NCBI GenBank assembly: GCA_044229785.1
Contig: JBGASK010000002.1
Location: 1-64,000, forward strand
Direction: 5' to 3'
Length of the DNA stretch: 64,000 bases
Source: JADKHK01 sp035439465
Lineage (GTDB): Bacteria; Pseudomonadota; Gammaproteobacteria; Xanthomonadales; Ahniellaceae
Shown here: positions 9,306-19,007 of the stretch, in pieces
Layout: the number at the start of each line of letters is the position of its first letter
Position numbering within the stretch: the first letter of the stretch is position 1
The notes under the pieces: model-generated
The model's input: the letters and a program-made list of their open reading frames with translations, nothing else
The model's database searches: none
Told to the model about the DNA's origin: nothing
Made by a program: the position numbers and the translations under genes

Positions 9306-9854
9306 ATGTCCCCGAAATCCACGGTCTACAAGGTCGAGTTGCAGGTGTCCGACCTGGACCGGCACTACTACCAGGAACACAACCTCACCCTCGCCCTGCA
9401 TCCCTCGGAAACCGAGGAGCGGTTGATGGTGCGTCTGCTCGCGTTCGCGATGAATGCGGATGAGCGCCTGCTCTTCGGGCGTGGCCTGAGCAGCGACGAC
9501 GAGCCCGACCTGTGGCGACGCGACGATACCGGCGAGATCGACCTGTGGATCGAAACCGGGCAACCCGACGAAGCCGACATCCGCCGCGCCTGCGGTCGCG
9601 CGCGCCAGGTGGTCATCTACACCTACAGCGGCCGCAGCGCACAGGTGTGGTGGGACAAGATCGGCTCGAACCTCAACCGCAAGAACCTGACCGTCATCGA
9701 CCTGCCCGCCGAATCCGTGCAGGCGCTCGCCGGTCTGTGCGAACGCACCATGCGTCTGCAATGCATGATCGAAGACCGCCACGTGCAGCTGATGAACAGC
9801 GGCGGTTCGGTCTCCATCGACCCCGTGATCCGCATCGCCGCGCAACGGCGCTGA
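9306..9854 (+). CDS. yaeQ: YaeQ family protein
   Basis: A 182-residue protein matching the YaeQ family in length and along its whole sequence. Recognisable are the start VYKVELQVSDLDRHYY, the segment HPSETEERLMVRLLAFA, and DLWIETGQPDEADIRRAC. YaeQ is small and cytoplasmic, with a PD-(D/E)xK-like fold. In E. coli it was first noted as a multicopy suppressor affecting RfaH-dependent haemolysin expression; its biochemical role is unsettled. The gene stands 56 bases after the zinc-ribbon-like gene and is convergent with the S9 peptidase, with a gap of about 44 bases. Confidence 0.9.
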   Translation: MSPKSTVYKVELQVSDLDRHYYQEHNLTLALHPSETEERLMVRLLAFAMNADERLLFGRGLSSDDEPDLWRRDDTGEIDLWIETGQPDEADIRRACGRARQVVIYTYSGRSAQVWWDKIGSNLNRKNLTVIDLPAESVQALAGLCERTMRLQCMIEDRHVQLMNSGGSVSIDPVIRIAAQRR

Positions 9855-9898
9855 CCCGAGGCACGAGCCGCCGCATCCGGCAATGCCGTGTTCCGACC

Positions 9899-12013
9899 CT
9901 ATTCCTGCGTCGCCCCGAACTCGGGCTTCGCCATCGGCTTGCCGCCGATGTAGCGCGCAAGCCACGCCTGCACCTCGTAGTTCCAGTAGATGGCATTCTG
10001 CGGCGTCAGAATCCAGTGGTTCTCGTCCGGAAACACCACCAGCCGCGAGGGCACGCGCATGCTCTGCAGGATGCCGTACAGGGCGATGCCCTGACCGTAG
10101 GGCACGCGGTAATCCTTTTCGCCGTGGATGATCAGCATCGGCGTCGAGAAGTTCGCGGCATAGGCGATCGGGTTGTTGCGCTGCATGGCTTCGGGGCTGT
10201 CCCAGGGCGTGCCGCCCAATACTTCCCTGGTGAAACCGTAGGTGGTGGTGTCGGCGCCGTACTGGCCGATGAAATCGCTGACGCCCGCGTGGTTGATCAT
10301 GGCCTTGAACACCTTGGTGTGGCCAAGCAGCCAGGTCGCCAGATAACCGCCGTAGCTGCCTCCGCCTGCGGCCACGTTGTCGCGGTCGATGCCCGGCACG
10401 GCAGCGAACAGGTAATCGTTGGCCTTGAGGATGTCCTCGGTCGGCTGGTCGCCCCAGGCGCCGTTGATGCTGCGCGCGAAGGCCTCGCCGAAGCCGGTGG
10501 AACCGTGCCGATTCACCCACGCCACGATGTAGCCGGGGCTGGCGAACACGTGGCTGTTCCAGCGATAGCTGAAGGCATCGCGATTCATCGTGTGCGGCCC
10601 GCCGTGCAGCAGTTGCACCAGCGGATATTTCTTCTTCGCGTCGTATCCGGGCGGATAGGTCAGCCAGAGTTGCACTCTGTCGCCGCCCGCGCCCTGGAAC
10701 TCGTGCGACTCCACCTTGCCGAGTTCGAGGCAGACGAACAGCGCATCGTTGAAATGGGTGAGCTGGCGCGGCTTGCCGCTGGCAGCATCGAGTGCGAACA
10801 GTTCCGGCGCGCGGCTGCTGGTCTCGCCGAGGAAGGTCAGTTGATCGCCGGCGCTGTCGAGTTCGGTGTTGGTGCCTTCCGCCACCTGCTTGGCGAAACC
10901 GGAACCGTCCGCGTTCATCGCGAACACGGGCACGCGGCCGCCGTCCTCGGCCTGCACCCAAAGGCGCTGGCCATCGGCGGAGAACGCGATGTCGTCGATG
11001 CTGAGGTCGATGCCGGCCGACAACGGCGTGGACTTGCGATCCGCCAGCGACACCCGCCACAGCCGTCGCAACTCGCCCATGCTGTTGGCAGTGGCGACGC
11101 GGGTGTACAGCACCGAGCGGCCATCGGGTGCGAACTGCGGATAGTCGTCGCCGTAGGGATTGTCGGGCGTGAGATTGGCGAACGTGCCGCTGCCGTCCGT
11201 CGGCACCAGCACGATGTCGTTGTTGGGCTGCGTGGCGTAGGGCGGCGGCGTCGAATTGAGCGCCAGCGCGACGTGGCGACCGTCGGGCGCAATGTCGAAG
11301 CGTACTTCGCCCGAATGCATGAACAAGCGGTCGTACTTCGGGGTGAGGTCGGTCAAGGCCTTGCTGTCCTCGTCGATCTTGAGCAGGCGGTTGGCGAGGT
11401 TGTCGGTGAGATTGCGGTCGAAGAAGCGGTATTGCCGGTACTCGGTGGCGTACGCCGTCATCTTCGAGTCCTTGCGGCGCTTGGCTTCCTTCTTCATCGC
11501 CGCGAGGTCGGCCTTGGCGAACGTGCCTGCCAGTTCGGGGATGACCTGGGTGGCGAAGACGATGCCCTTGCCGTCCGGCAACCAGGCCGGCGTCGCCACA
11601 CCCCACGGCAGCTCGACCAGTTTCTCGGCCTCGCCGCCGTCGACCGGGATCACGTACAACGCCGCCATCTCGTCTTCGCCGCGCTTGCTGACGAAGGCGA
11701 TGCGGCGGCCGTCCGGGCTCCAGGCCGCAGCCGCATCGCTGCCGGTACCGCCGGTCAGTCTGCGGGTGTCGCCATCGGCCACATCGACCAGCCACAGGCT
11801 CGCGGTCGGCTTGTTCTTCTCGATCGACCATTCCTGCACGCTGACCACCGCACGCTTGCCATCCGGCGACAGCGCGGGCGCGCCGACACGCTTGATCGCC
11901 CACAGATCCTGCGCGGTGATCGGACGCTTGGCCGATTGCGCAACGCTGGTCAACGGCGTCATCCAGGCGAGCGCGAGCAACAATCCGAAGCATCTGCGCG
12001 GGAGGGCGTTCAT
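9899..12013 (-). CDS. Secreted S9 family (prolyl oligopeptidase-type) peptidase
   Basis: A 704-residue serine peptidase with an N-terminal signal peptide (LLLALAWMTPLTSVAQS), so it is probably periplasmic. A beta-propeller of about 400 residues precedes the alpha/beta-hydrolase domain. The nucleophile sits in GGSYGGYLATWLLG, the Asp in HGEKDYRVPYG and the His in FPDENHWI. Such enzymes cleave di- or acylated amino acids from peptides (dipeptidyl or acylaminoacyl peptidase). The start at MNALPRR was chosen because it begins the signal peptide and has AGGAG 10 bases upstream. A nearby ATG at the ribosome-binding site runs into a stop after three codons. Confidence 0.9.
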   Translation of the reverse strand: MNALPRRCFGLLLALAWMTPLTSVAQSAKRPITAQDLWAIKRVGAPALSPDGKRAVVSVQEWSIEKNKPTASLWLVDVADGDTRRLTGGTGSDAAAAWSPDGRRIAFVSKRGEDEMAALYVIPVDGGEAEKLVELPWGVATPAWLPDGKGIVFATQVIPELAGTFAKADLAAMKKEAKRRKDSKMTAYATEYRQYRFFDRNLTDNLANRLLKIDEDSKALTDLTPKYDRLFMHSGEVRFDIAPDGRHVALALNSTPPPYATQPNNDIVLVPTDGSGTFANLTPDNPYGDDYPQFAPDGRSVLYTRVATANSMGELRRLWRVSLADRKSTPLSAGIDLSIDDIAFSADGQRLWVQAEDGGRVPVFAMNADGSGFAKQVAEGTNTELDSAGDQLTFLGETSSRAPELFALDAASGKPRQLTHFNDALFVCLELGKVESHEFQGAGGDRVQLWLTYPPGYDAKKKYPLVQLLHGGPHTMNRDAFSYRWNSHVFASPGYIVAWVNRHGSTGFGEAFARSINGAWGDQPTEDILKANDYLFAAVPGIDRDNVAAGGGSYGGYLATWLLGHTKVFKAMINHAGVSDFIGQYGADTTTYGFTREVLGGTPWDSPEAMQRNNPIAYAANFSTPMLIIHGEKDYRVPYGQGIALYGILQSMRVPSRLVVFPDENHWILTPQNAIYWNYEVQAWLARYIGGKPMAKPEFGATQE

Positions 12014-12112
12014 CGGTTCATTTCTCCTGGAAATCGAGGAAAGTTGCATTGGTCGCAATGCCGGACTCGACCCGACGCATTGGCCGGAAGCTGCAGACCG
12101 ACGCCATCCGAA

Positions 12113-12562
12113 TCACTCGAACACGGGTTCGAGCCTGGCCTTGTCGGTGTACTGGTCGAGCCCCGAGAACGCGGCTTCGACGTCGGGATGCGACATCAGT
12201 TCCTGCATCGCGACGCGCCCGAGCACCTCGAAGGCCTTGGAAATCGAGGAAGGGCCGTGCTCCTTGAGCATGGCGCGGATCTCGTTCGGACAATCCTCCG
12301 CCACCAGGCGCGTGAACAAGGCGCCGATGCGACGATTGCTTTCGTCGCTCATCTTCGGCGTCGCCGCGGAGACGGCACTGATTTCCGGATGTTTGGACAT
12401 GGCCAGGAACACCCACATCACCAGATCCTTGCGATCACGCCCGCTGGTGTTGTCGGTGAGGCAGGTGCCGGCGGCATCGATGGAGGAAGCGGGCTGCGCC
12501 GCAATCGGGGCAACGATACCAAGGCACAGCAGCGCCACGAACACGATGCGATGGATGGACAT
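12113..12562 (-). CDS. Small exported protein of unknown function
   Basis: A 149-residue protein with a Sec signal peptide (IVFVALLCLGIVAPIAAQ, cleavage near residue 22). The mature part is helical and acidic, with two cysteines (CLTD and EDCPNE) that could form a disulfide. I do not recognise the family. It lies between the S9 peptidase and the GST gene on the same strand, with gaps of about 100 and 80 bases. It is probably a soluble periplasmic protein. Confidence 0.7.
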   Translation of the reverse strand: MSIHRIVFVALLCLGIVAPIAAQPASSIDAAGTCLTDNTSGRDRKDLVMWVFLAMSKHPEISAVSAATPKMSDESNRRIGALFTRLVAEDCPNEIRAMLKEHGPSSISKAFEVLGRVAMQELMSHPDVEAAFSGLDQYTDKARLEPVFE

Positions 12563-12642
12563 GACGAACCTCGGCGGCGGCGATGGGTCGCCCGATTATG
12601 CGCGCCGTCGGCGCCGATGCACACCTTGCGCGCTGGCGTGTC

Positions 12643-13245
12643 TCACGCTTGCTGCGCGACAAATCCCGGCTGCGCCTCGACCCGGGCCAGCCACGCGCGC
12701 AACTGCGGATAGGGATCGAGCGACACGCCACCCGCCGGCGCATCGTGCGTGTACGCATACAGCGCGATGTCGGCGATGGAATACCCCGATGCGACCATGA
12801 AGTCGCGCGTCGCCAGTTCGCGTTCCATCACCGCCAGCGCCTGATGGGCCCGCTCCTGCAAGCGCGGCAACTCGGCGCGGCGCGGATGATCGGCGGGGAG
12901 GAATTTGGCGATGAAACGCGCGACCGCGACATAGGGTTCGTGGCTGTATTGCTCGAAGAACAGCCATTGCAGCACCTGCGCATGCGCCCAGCGTTCGTTC
13001 GGCAGCAACGGCGAATTTTCGGCGAGATAGCAGAGGATGGCGTTGGATTCGGGCAGGCAACGGCCGTCGTCGAGTTCCAGCAACGGCACCTTGCCGTTCG
13101 GATTCTTCGCGAGGAATTGCGGCGTGCGCGTGCCGCCGTTGAGCGTGTCGACCTCGATCCAGCGATACGGCTGGTCGAGTTGCGACAACAGCAACTGCAG
13201 CTTGTAGCAATTGCCCGAGGCACGCATGCCATGAATCGTGATCAT
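12643..13245 (-). CDS. Glutathione S-transferase family protein
   Basis: A 200-residue cytoplasmic protein with an N-terminal thioredoxin-like domain (MITIHGMRASGNCYKLQLLL) containing the cis-Pro of KVPLLELDDG and the ESNAILCYL element that binds the glutathione gamma-glutamyl group. A helical C-terminal domain follows (ATRDFMVASGYSIADIALYAY). It conjugates or reduces electrophiles with glutathione; the substrate is unknown. The ATG overlaps the stop of the upstream acetyltransferase (ATGA), so the two are coupled. Confidence 0.88.
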   Translation of the reverse strand: MITIHGMRASGNCYKLQLLLSQLDQPYRWIEVDTLNGGTRTPQFLAKNPNGKVPLLELDDGRCLPESNAILCYLAENSPLLPNERWAHAQVLQWLFFEQYSHEPYVAVARFIAKFLPADHPRRAELPRLQERAHQALAVMERELATRDFMVASGYSIADIALYAYTHDAPAGGVSLDPYPQLRAWLARVEAQPGFVAQQA

Positions 13246-13811
13246 GCGTGCCGCTCCGCGCCGCGGCGCGCCAGCCATTGTTCGCGGGTCTGGCCCCAGA
13301 GTCCGATCTTCGCGTCGGCGAACGGTTCGGGCAGCTGGCCCGGACCGCGATAGGTCGAACCGAGGCGCTCGGCGAGCTTGATCGAGGCGACATTGTCCGG
13401 ATCGATGCTGTGGATCACGTCGGCCCAGTCGAGATGCGCGAACGCCCAGTCGATGGCCGCCGTCGCGGCTTCGCTCGCATAACCCTTGCCCCAGGCATCC
13501 GGATGGAAGGTCCAGCCGACTTCGGTGCCGGGCCAGCCGTCCGGGAACCACGGCCCGGTCATGCCGATCCAGCGCCCGCTCGCCTTCTCGACCACGCTGA
13601 ACATCGCGTAGCCCTGCAGCACCCACGCACCCGGCATCTGCAGGAAACGTCGCCACGCCGCCGCCCGCACCAGCACGCCGCCGATGTGTTTCGCCGCACT
13701 CTCATCGGCCAGCACTTCGGCGAAACGCTCGAAATCGGCTTGCTGCTGCAGCCGCAGCGTCAGCCGCGGCGTCTCGACGACGGGACCATGAACCTGAAGA
13801 TGCGGATACAC
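13242..13811 (-). CDS. GNAT family N-acetyltransferase (RimJ/RimL type)
   Basis: A 189-residue acetyl-CoA-dependent acetyltransferase. It opens with the RimJ/RimL-style ETPRLTLRL. The acetyl-CoA loop region is HPDAWGKGYASEAATAAIDWAF, followed by NVASIKLAERLG, the usual motif B region. Family members acetylate protein N-termini, antibiotics or small amines; the substrate is unknown here. The start is GTG at 13811, with GGAG about 8 bases upstream. The 3' end overlaps the GST start by 4 bases, which suggests a two-gene unit. Confidence 0.87.
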   Translation of the reverse strand: MYPHLQVHGPVVETPRLTLRLQQQADFERFAEVLADESAAKHIGGVLVRAAAWRRFLQMPGAWVLQGYAMFSVVEKASGRWIGMTGPWFPDGWPGTEVGWTFHPDAWGKGYASEAATAAIDWAFAHLDWADVIHSIDPDNVASIKLAERLGSTYRGPGQLPEPFADAKIGLWGQTREQWLARRGAERHA

Positions 13812-13891
13812 GCGGCGCTCCGGCGAAACGACAAGAGCGCCATTCTAGTCAGCCGCCTCGGACACACGATGTGCCAGAGGTGGGACCGCAC

Positions 13892-15055
13892 TCAGAACGC
13901 GTTGATGCCGGTCAGCTCACGACCGACGACGAGCTGGTGCACGGTCTCGGTGCCTTCGTAGGTGATGACCGATTCCAGGTTCAGGCCGTGGCGGATCGGG
14001 CTGTATTCGGTGGTGATGCCGGCGCCGCCGAGGATGTCGCGGGCTTCGCGCGAGATGTCGAGCGCCATGCGCACGTTGTTCCACTTGGCGAGCGAGACCT
14101 GGGTCGGCTGCATCTTGCCGGCATCCTTCAGACGGCCGAGTTGCAGCGACAGCAGCTGCGCCTGGGTGATGCGGCGGGCCATGTCGGCGAGCTTGAGTTG
14201 CACCGCCTGCGTGGCGGCAATGGGCTTGCCGAACAGGATGCGCGTCTTGGCGTATTCGGTGGCGGTGTGCAGGCAGTCGATGGCGGCGCCGATCGGGCCC
14301 CAGGTGATGCCGTAACGCGCCTGCGTCAGGCAGCCGAGCGGACCCTTCAGGCCCTTCACGTTCGGCAGGCGGCTCGCATCCGGCACGCGCACGTTGTCGA
14401 AGAACAATGCGGACGTGACCGACGCGCGCAGCGACATCTTGCGGTGCACGACCTGGGCTGTGAAGCCGGGCATGCCCTTCTCGAGAATGAAGCCCTGGAT
14501 GCCTTCGTCGGTCTGCGCCCAGACGATGGCGATGTTCGCGAGGTTGCCGTTGGTGATCCACATCTTGGCGCCGTTGATCAGCCAGTCGCCGCCGTCGCGC
14601 TTGGCGTGCGTCTTCATGTTCGCCGGGTCGGAGCCGCCATGCGGTTCGGTCAGGCCGAAGCAGCCGATCACTTCGCCCTTGGCCATCTGCGGCAGCCACT
14701 TGCGGCGCTGTTCTTCCGAGCCGTAGGCGTAGATGGGATACATGCACAGCGAGCTCTGCACCGAGGCGAAACTGCGGATGCCGGAATCGCCGCGTTCCAG
14801 TTCCTGACAGATCAGGCCGTAGCTGACGCCATTCATGCCGGCGCAACCGTATTCGGTCGGCAGGCTGGAACCGAGCAGGCCCATCTCGGCCATCTCGGGA
14901 ATCAGGTGCTGCGGGAATTCGCCCTTGTCGAAGCAGTCGCCGATGATCGGCATCACGCGCTCGTCGGTGAAACGCGCGACCGCGTCCTGCACGGCCTGCT
15001 CCTCTTCGGTCAGCAGCGAACGGATGTCGTACAGATCGTAGGGATTCAGGGCCAT
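13892..15055 (-). CDS. gcdH: Acyl-CoA dehydrogenase, glutaryl-CoA dehydrogenase type
   Basis: A 387-residue flavoenzyme whose whole length fits glutaryl-CoA dehydrogenase, which oxidises and decarboxylates glutaryl-CoA to crotonyl-CoA in lysine and tryptophan breakdown. Seen are the FAD-binding GCFGLTEPHGGSDP, WITNG, QARYGITWGPIGAA, and the catalytic base Glu367 within TYEGTETVHQ near the C-terminus. No CoA transferase or other lysine-catabolism gene is adjacent. The gene lies 96 bases downstream of yhdP on the same strand and may have its own promoter. Another short-chain acyl-CoA dehydrogenase cannot be fully excluded. Confidence 0.85.
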   Translation of the reverse strand: MALNPYDLYDIRSLLTEEEQAVQDAVARFTDERVMPIIGDCFDKGEFPQHLIPEMAEMGLLGSSLPTEYGCAGMNGVSYGLICQELERGDSGIRSFASVQSSLCMYPIYAYGSEEQRRKWLPQMAKGEVIGCFGLTEPHGGSDPANMKTHAKRDGGDWLINGAKMWITNGNLANIAIVWAQTDEGIQGFILEKGMPGFTAQVVHRKMSLRASVTSALFFDNVRVPDASRLPNVKGLKGPLGCLTQARYGITWGPIGAAIDCLHTATEYAKTRILFGKPIAATQAVQLKLADMARRITQAQLLSLQLGRLKDAGKMQPTQVSLAKWNNVRMALDISREARDILGGAGITTEYSPIRHGLNLESVITYEGTETVHQLVVGRELTGINAF

Positions 15056-15151
15056 GGCAGCGTGTCCGGCAGGGAAAAAAGGTCGGGCATTGTAGTCGCG
15101 ACGCCGGTGACGGTCACGCCAACGCGTGTTTCAATCCCGCCCTGCCCGGGT

Positions 15152-18100
15152 TCAGCCCGAACCGCTCTCCGCCTGGGCTTCGGCGCGGCGCGAGGTCTTG
15201 CCGATCAGGGTGATGTCTGGGTTGTCCCAGGTGCCGCGGACGCGATAGCGGGAAGAGACGACGTCGTCGATGGGCTTGCGCATCACCTCCTGCGCCAGCA
15301 CGCCGACCACGGCGCCGACGGGTCCGCCGGCCACTGCGCCGACGATGGGCAGCGCGCCGCGCAGCTTCGGCGTGACTTCCATGTCCTGTTCGTAGTCCTT
15401 GGCGCGCAGGCCGGTACGGCCGCTGATGCGGATGTCGGCCGCCGGCCCCTTGATCTCCAGGTTCGCGGTATGGGCGCTGCCGTCGACCAGGGTGAAGCTG
15501 CCGCGGATGCTGTCGAAGGCCATGCCGGTCTGGAAGAAGTCGCGGAAATCGAGCGACAGTCGGCGCGGGATGGCGCTGAAATTGACCAGTCCGAAGATGC
15601 GCCCCGCCCCCGGATCGACGTTGAGGATGCGCCCCTCGCCGACCTCGCCGGACAGTTCGCCATCGATGTTGGCGAGACCGAAATGCGCAGGCGAACCGAG
15701 CCAGCTGCCGCGGATGCGGGCGACGGTCTGGCCGCCATCGATCACGCCCGAATACCCGAGCGACTCGAGCATCTTGCCCAGGCTTTCCGAACTCAGCGTG
15801 ATGTCGAGGCCGCTGCGTTCGGCGCCGTCGACCAGCTTCCAATCGCCGCTGGCGCGCATGGTCAGGGTCGGCGATCGTGCATCGAACTGCTCGATGCGCA
15901 GGCCGCCCGGCATCGGCTGGGTTTCGATGCGCGCTTCGCCGAAACTGGCGGCGCCGAGCTTCAGGTCGCGCACCCAGATGTGCAGCGGCGGCAGCTGCGA
16001 CGGATCGGTCGGACGGGTGTCGCCGCGCGCCTGCGTGTCGCTCTCGGGCCAGTGCAGTTTCTCGAATTGCAGGGTCAGGCCGCGCGTCGCAAGATCGGCG
16101 CGCGGCACCTCGAAACTGCCGTCGATGCCGGCACCGTCGAGATCGACCCGCATTGCCTTGGCGTCGCGATCGATGCGCAAATGCGTATCGGTGAAGCCGC
16201 GCCCCATCACGTCGAGTTCGCTGGCCTGCACATCGACCACAAGATCGGGCGACTCGCCATCGCCGCCGCCGAAAAAGCTGCTCCAGCCGCCGAGATCGAC
16301 GCTCGGCGCACTGCCGCTCACACGCAATCCCGCGCGCGTCGGCAACACCGGCAGTTCGCCGCCGAGCGCCAGATGCCCGGCGAAATCGCGCGTGTTCTCG
16401 GCCATGCGCGCCTTGAATCGCGCCATCGCCCCGAGTTGCACGTCGAGTTCGTGGCCCGCCGCGGGCAACTGCACCGACATGCGCAAGGGCATCGGCGACT
16501 CCGCGTCCTTGCCGAGCGGCGCCGGCAAGTCGAGTTCGATGCCGCGCAGGTCCGAGGTCAGCGTCAGCAGCGACAGATTCGGCCGCTCCGGATCCGGGCT
16601 GCGCGGCACCGCCAGCGTCAGGTCCCAGTAGGCCTTGCCGGGCAGCCGGTTCCAGTAGGGATCGAGCGCGTGAAAGGCGCTCATCACCGATGCCGCCTTC
16701 ATGTCGCCGCGCAGGCTGGCTTCGACCTGGTGGGCGGCCTCGGCCGTGTGTGCACCCACGGCGATCGCGAACCGGGCCGCATCGCCGTCCACCTGCACGT
16801 CCAGACCTTCGGCGTCGAAGCCTTCGCGCGAGAAACGCACGATGCCGCTGGCCTGATCGAACTTCAGCCCCCACTTCGCGTCGGCGAGGTCGGCATCGTG
16901 TAATTCCACCTGGCCGGCGAGCACCGGCTCGCCGAGCCGCGCAGCGAGCGGCAATTGCAGGTCGAATCGGGCATCGCCGCGCCCGCCGATCGACAAGGCC
17001 AGCAACTCGTCGCGATAGCGCTGGTTCAGCGGCGTCGCACGCATGAATTCGAGCAGGGCCGCACCCGCGCCCGAACCCTGTCCGGCAAGATGCAACACCG
17101 GATCCTTGAAGCTCGCGATGTCGCCATCGACCGCGGCCACGTCCACACCCAGGACCCGGCCTTCGCGCGCCTGCACGCGCATGCCGCCATCGAGAAAGCG
17201 CGCCTCGACATGGCGAACTTCGCCGCGCGGCCAGTCGCGGTGGTAGTCGAGCACCAGATTCTCGATCTCGGCGTCGGCCACGAAGCGACCTTCGTCGGCC
17301 TTGAACGGCCAGTCGTCGAGATCGCCGCGGATGCTGGCGACGCCTTGTCGAATGCGCCCGGACACCAGCGCACGATCGAGCCAGCCGCGCGTGTTCGCCG
17401 GCATCACCACGATCGGCCAGAACGCCTTGGCCGCAACCACGGCGCTGTCGCGCACGGTGACTGCCGCTTCCATGAAAGGGCGACGACCTTCCGGCTCGAA
17501 CACCAGCGCGAGCCAGCCGTCGAGGCCGAAGTCTTCGCCCTGCAAGGACAGCTGCGGGAACTCGACGCGCACGCCCTCGCCTTCGCGCGCCAACACCAGG
17601 TCGGCACGTTCGATCAGCACAGGAAACGGCCCCGGAAACACCCCGGGAAAATCGATGACGGTATCGACCGGCGCGATGCGCATCAGCACTGCGTCGGCGT
17701 CCCCTTGCACGCTGGCGTCGATGCCGAACACACGCGGGCTGCGCCGCGTCGACGCCAGAGCGACATTGTCGAGCTGGCCGCGGACATCGGCGATGTCGGC
17801 GCCGCGACCGGTCATGCGCAGATCGCGCAAATCGCCGCTCGGCGCGGCCTCGAACAGCCAGCCGGCGGTGCCGGGCGATGCCAGGCTGCTCAGGCTGAGC
17901 CAGGGCATCAGCCGTTCCAGTTCCAGATGCGCGATGTCGAGCGTCCAGTCGTCATTCGCACGATCGCGGGCAAGCGTCAGCTTGCTGCGCGCCGGCTCGT
18001 CGGCCGACAGGCTCGGCCCTTCCAGCAGCGCGAAGCGCTCGCGGTCGGCGTCGCGCGTCCACTGCAGCGACAGGCGCGTCGCATCCGGGCTGTAACGCGC

Positions 18101-18988
18101 CTCGATCTCTTCGCCGTTCGCCAGCCGCACCGGGCGCAGGCCGCGCAACGCCAGCGCATCGGCGGAAAGCTCGATACGGCCCTCGGTGATCTCGCCGTGC
18201 AGGAATCGGGTCCACAGCGACAGGTCGGCCTGTCCGCCGGCAAAGCCGATGCCGGCCACACGCAGGTCGGCGAGGGCCTGCACCACCGGCATCTCGTGCG
18301 CTTCCAGATAACACTGGCCGGCGCGGAAATCGCCGGCGAGATCGCAGCGCACGCCCACCGGCGCGGCGCCGCCGAGCACGGCGCGCCCGAGAATGCGCTG
18401 ACCGCCGACACGCGTGCCGACGGCGATGTCGATGTCGGCCAGGCGCACGCGGCTGTCGCTGCCGACATCATGAAAGGACAACGAGGACTGGCTGATGCGG
18501 AACGCGCCGAGCGAACGCAGGGCGTCGAGCGGGTCGCCGACCGCATCGGCCGAGCCGCGCCACTGCACGATGCGGAAACGCCCTTCGGCATCGCGTTCGG
18601 CATCGATGTCGAGGCCGATGATGCGCAATTCGTGCCACGACACGTCGCGCTTGAACGGCGCATAGAAATCGAAGACCAGTTCGGCCCGTTCGAGGGCGAG
18701 TTGCGGATGCCCGGCGTCGCCGCCGATGCGCAGGTTGCTGATGCGGAAGATCGGCCCGCCCGGCTGCCATTCGCCATCGAGCGTCGCAAACGCCACCGGC
18801 CGCTTCAGTCGCTCGGACAGGAAGACCTGCACCTTCTCGGGATGGGCCAGCACCCAGGGGAACAACAGGCTCAGCCCGCCCATCACGGCCGCCGCAACGA
18901 TCAGCAGACCGCCGACCCCGAACAGGATGCGGCGGCGGACGCGACGACGGCGGGCGCGCTCGGGATTCACCCGCGCCGCTCCATCCAC
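15152..18988 (-). CDS. yhdP: YhdP family envelope protein (AsmA-like)
   Basis: A 1278-residue protein close to the size of E. coli YhdP (about 1266). It has an Arg-rich N-terminus and one membrane anchor (ILFGVGGLLIVAAAVMGGL), then a long beta-rich periplasmic body with DUF3971 and AsmA-like C-terminal regions. YhdP-type proteins span the periplasm as bridges that carry phospholipid to the outer membrane. It begins 19 bases after the rng stop, as in the conserved maf-rng-yhdP order. The start used is GTG at 18988. A GTG six codons later (GTGAATCCC) with GGAG upstream is an equally possible start. Confidence 0.9.
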   Translation of the reverse strand: MDGAARVNPERARRRRVRRRILFGVGGLLIVAAAVMGGLSLLFPWVLAHPEKVQVFLSERLKRPVAFATLDGEWQPGGPIFRISNLRIGGDAGHPQLALERAELVFDFYAPFKRDVSWHELRIIGLDIDAERDAEGRFRIVQWRGSADAVGDPLDALRSLGAFRISQSSLSFHDVGSDSRVRLADIDIAVGTRVGGQRILGRAVLGGAAPVGVRCDLAGDFRAGQCYLEAHEMPVVQALADLRVAGIGFAGGQADLSLWTRFLHGEITEGRIELSADALALRGLRPVRLANGEEIEARYSPDATRLSLQWTRDADRERFALLEGPSLSADEPARSKLTLARDRANDDWTLDIAHLELERLMPWLSLSSLASPGTAGWLFEAAPSGDLRDLRMTGRGADIADVRGQLDNVALASTRRSPRVFGIDASVQGDADAVLMRIAPVDTVIDFPGVFPGPFPVLIERADLVLAREGEGVRVEFPQLSLQGEDFGLDGWLALVFEPEGRRPFMEAAVTVRDSAVVAAKAFWPIVVMPANTRGWLDRALVSGRIRQGVASIRGDLDDWPFKADEGRFVADAEIENLVLDYHRDWPRGEVRHVEARFLDGGMRVQAREGRVLGVDVAAVDGDIASFKDPVLHLAGQGSGAGAALLEFMRATPLNQRYRDELLALSIGGRGDARFDLQLPLAARLGEPVLAGQVELHDADLADAKWGLKFDQASGIVRFSREGFDAEGLDVQVDGDAARFAIAVGAHTAEAAHQVEASLRGDMKAASVMSAFHALDPYWNRLPGKAYWDLTLAVPRSPDPERPNLSLLTLTSDLRGIELDLPAPLGKDAESPMPLRMSVQLPAAGHELDVQLGAMARFKARMAENTRDFAGHLALGGELPVLPTRAGLRVSGSAPSVDLGGWSSFFGGGDGESPDLVVDVQASELDVMGRGFTDTHLRIDRDAKAMRVDLDGAGIDGSFEVPRADLATRGLTLQFEKLHWPESDTQARGDTRPTDPSQLPPLHIWVRDLKLGAASFGEARIETQPMPGGLRIEQFDARSPTLTMRASGDWKLVDGAERSGLDITLSSESLGKMLESLGYSGVIDGGQTVARIRGSWLGSPAHFGLANIDGELSGEVGEGRILNVDPGAGRIFGLVNFSAIPRRLSLDFRDFFQTGMAFDSIRGSFTLVDGSAHTANLEIKGPAADIRISGRTGLRAKDYEQDMEVTPKLRGALPIVGAVAGGPVGAVVGVLAQEVMRKPIDDVVSSRYRVRGTWDNPDITLIGKTSRRAEAQAESGSG

Positions 18989-19007
18989 GCCGGCCGACGC
19001 CCATCCA

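Noticed and set aside
9512..12712. 1066-codon plus-strand open frame
   Set aside because: Runs antisense through the S9 peptidase and across several gene borders, which no single gene would do.
13871..16903. 1010-codon plus-strand open frame
   Set aside because: Antisense to gcdH and yhdP, both strongly supported.
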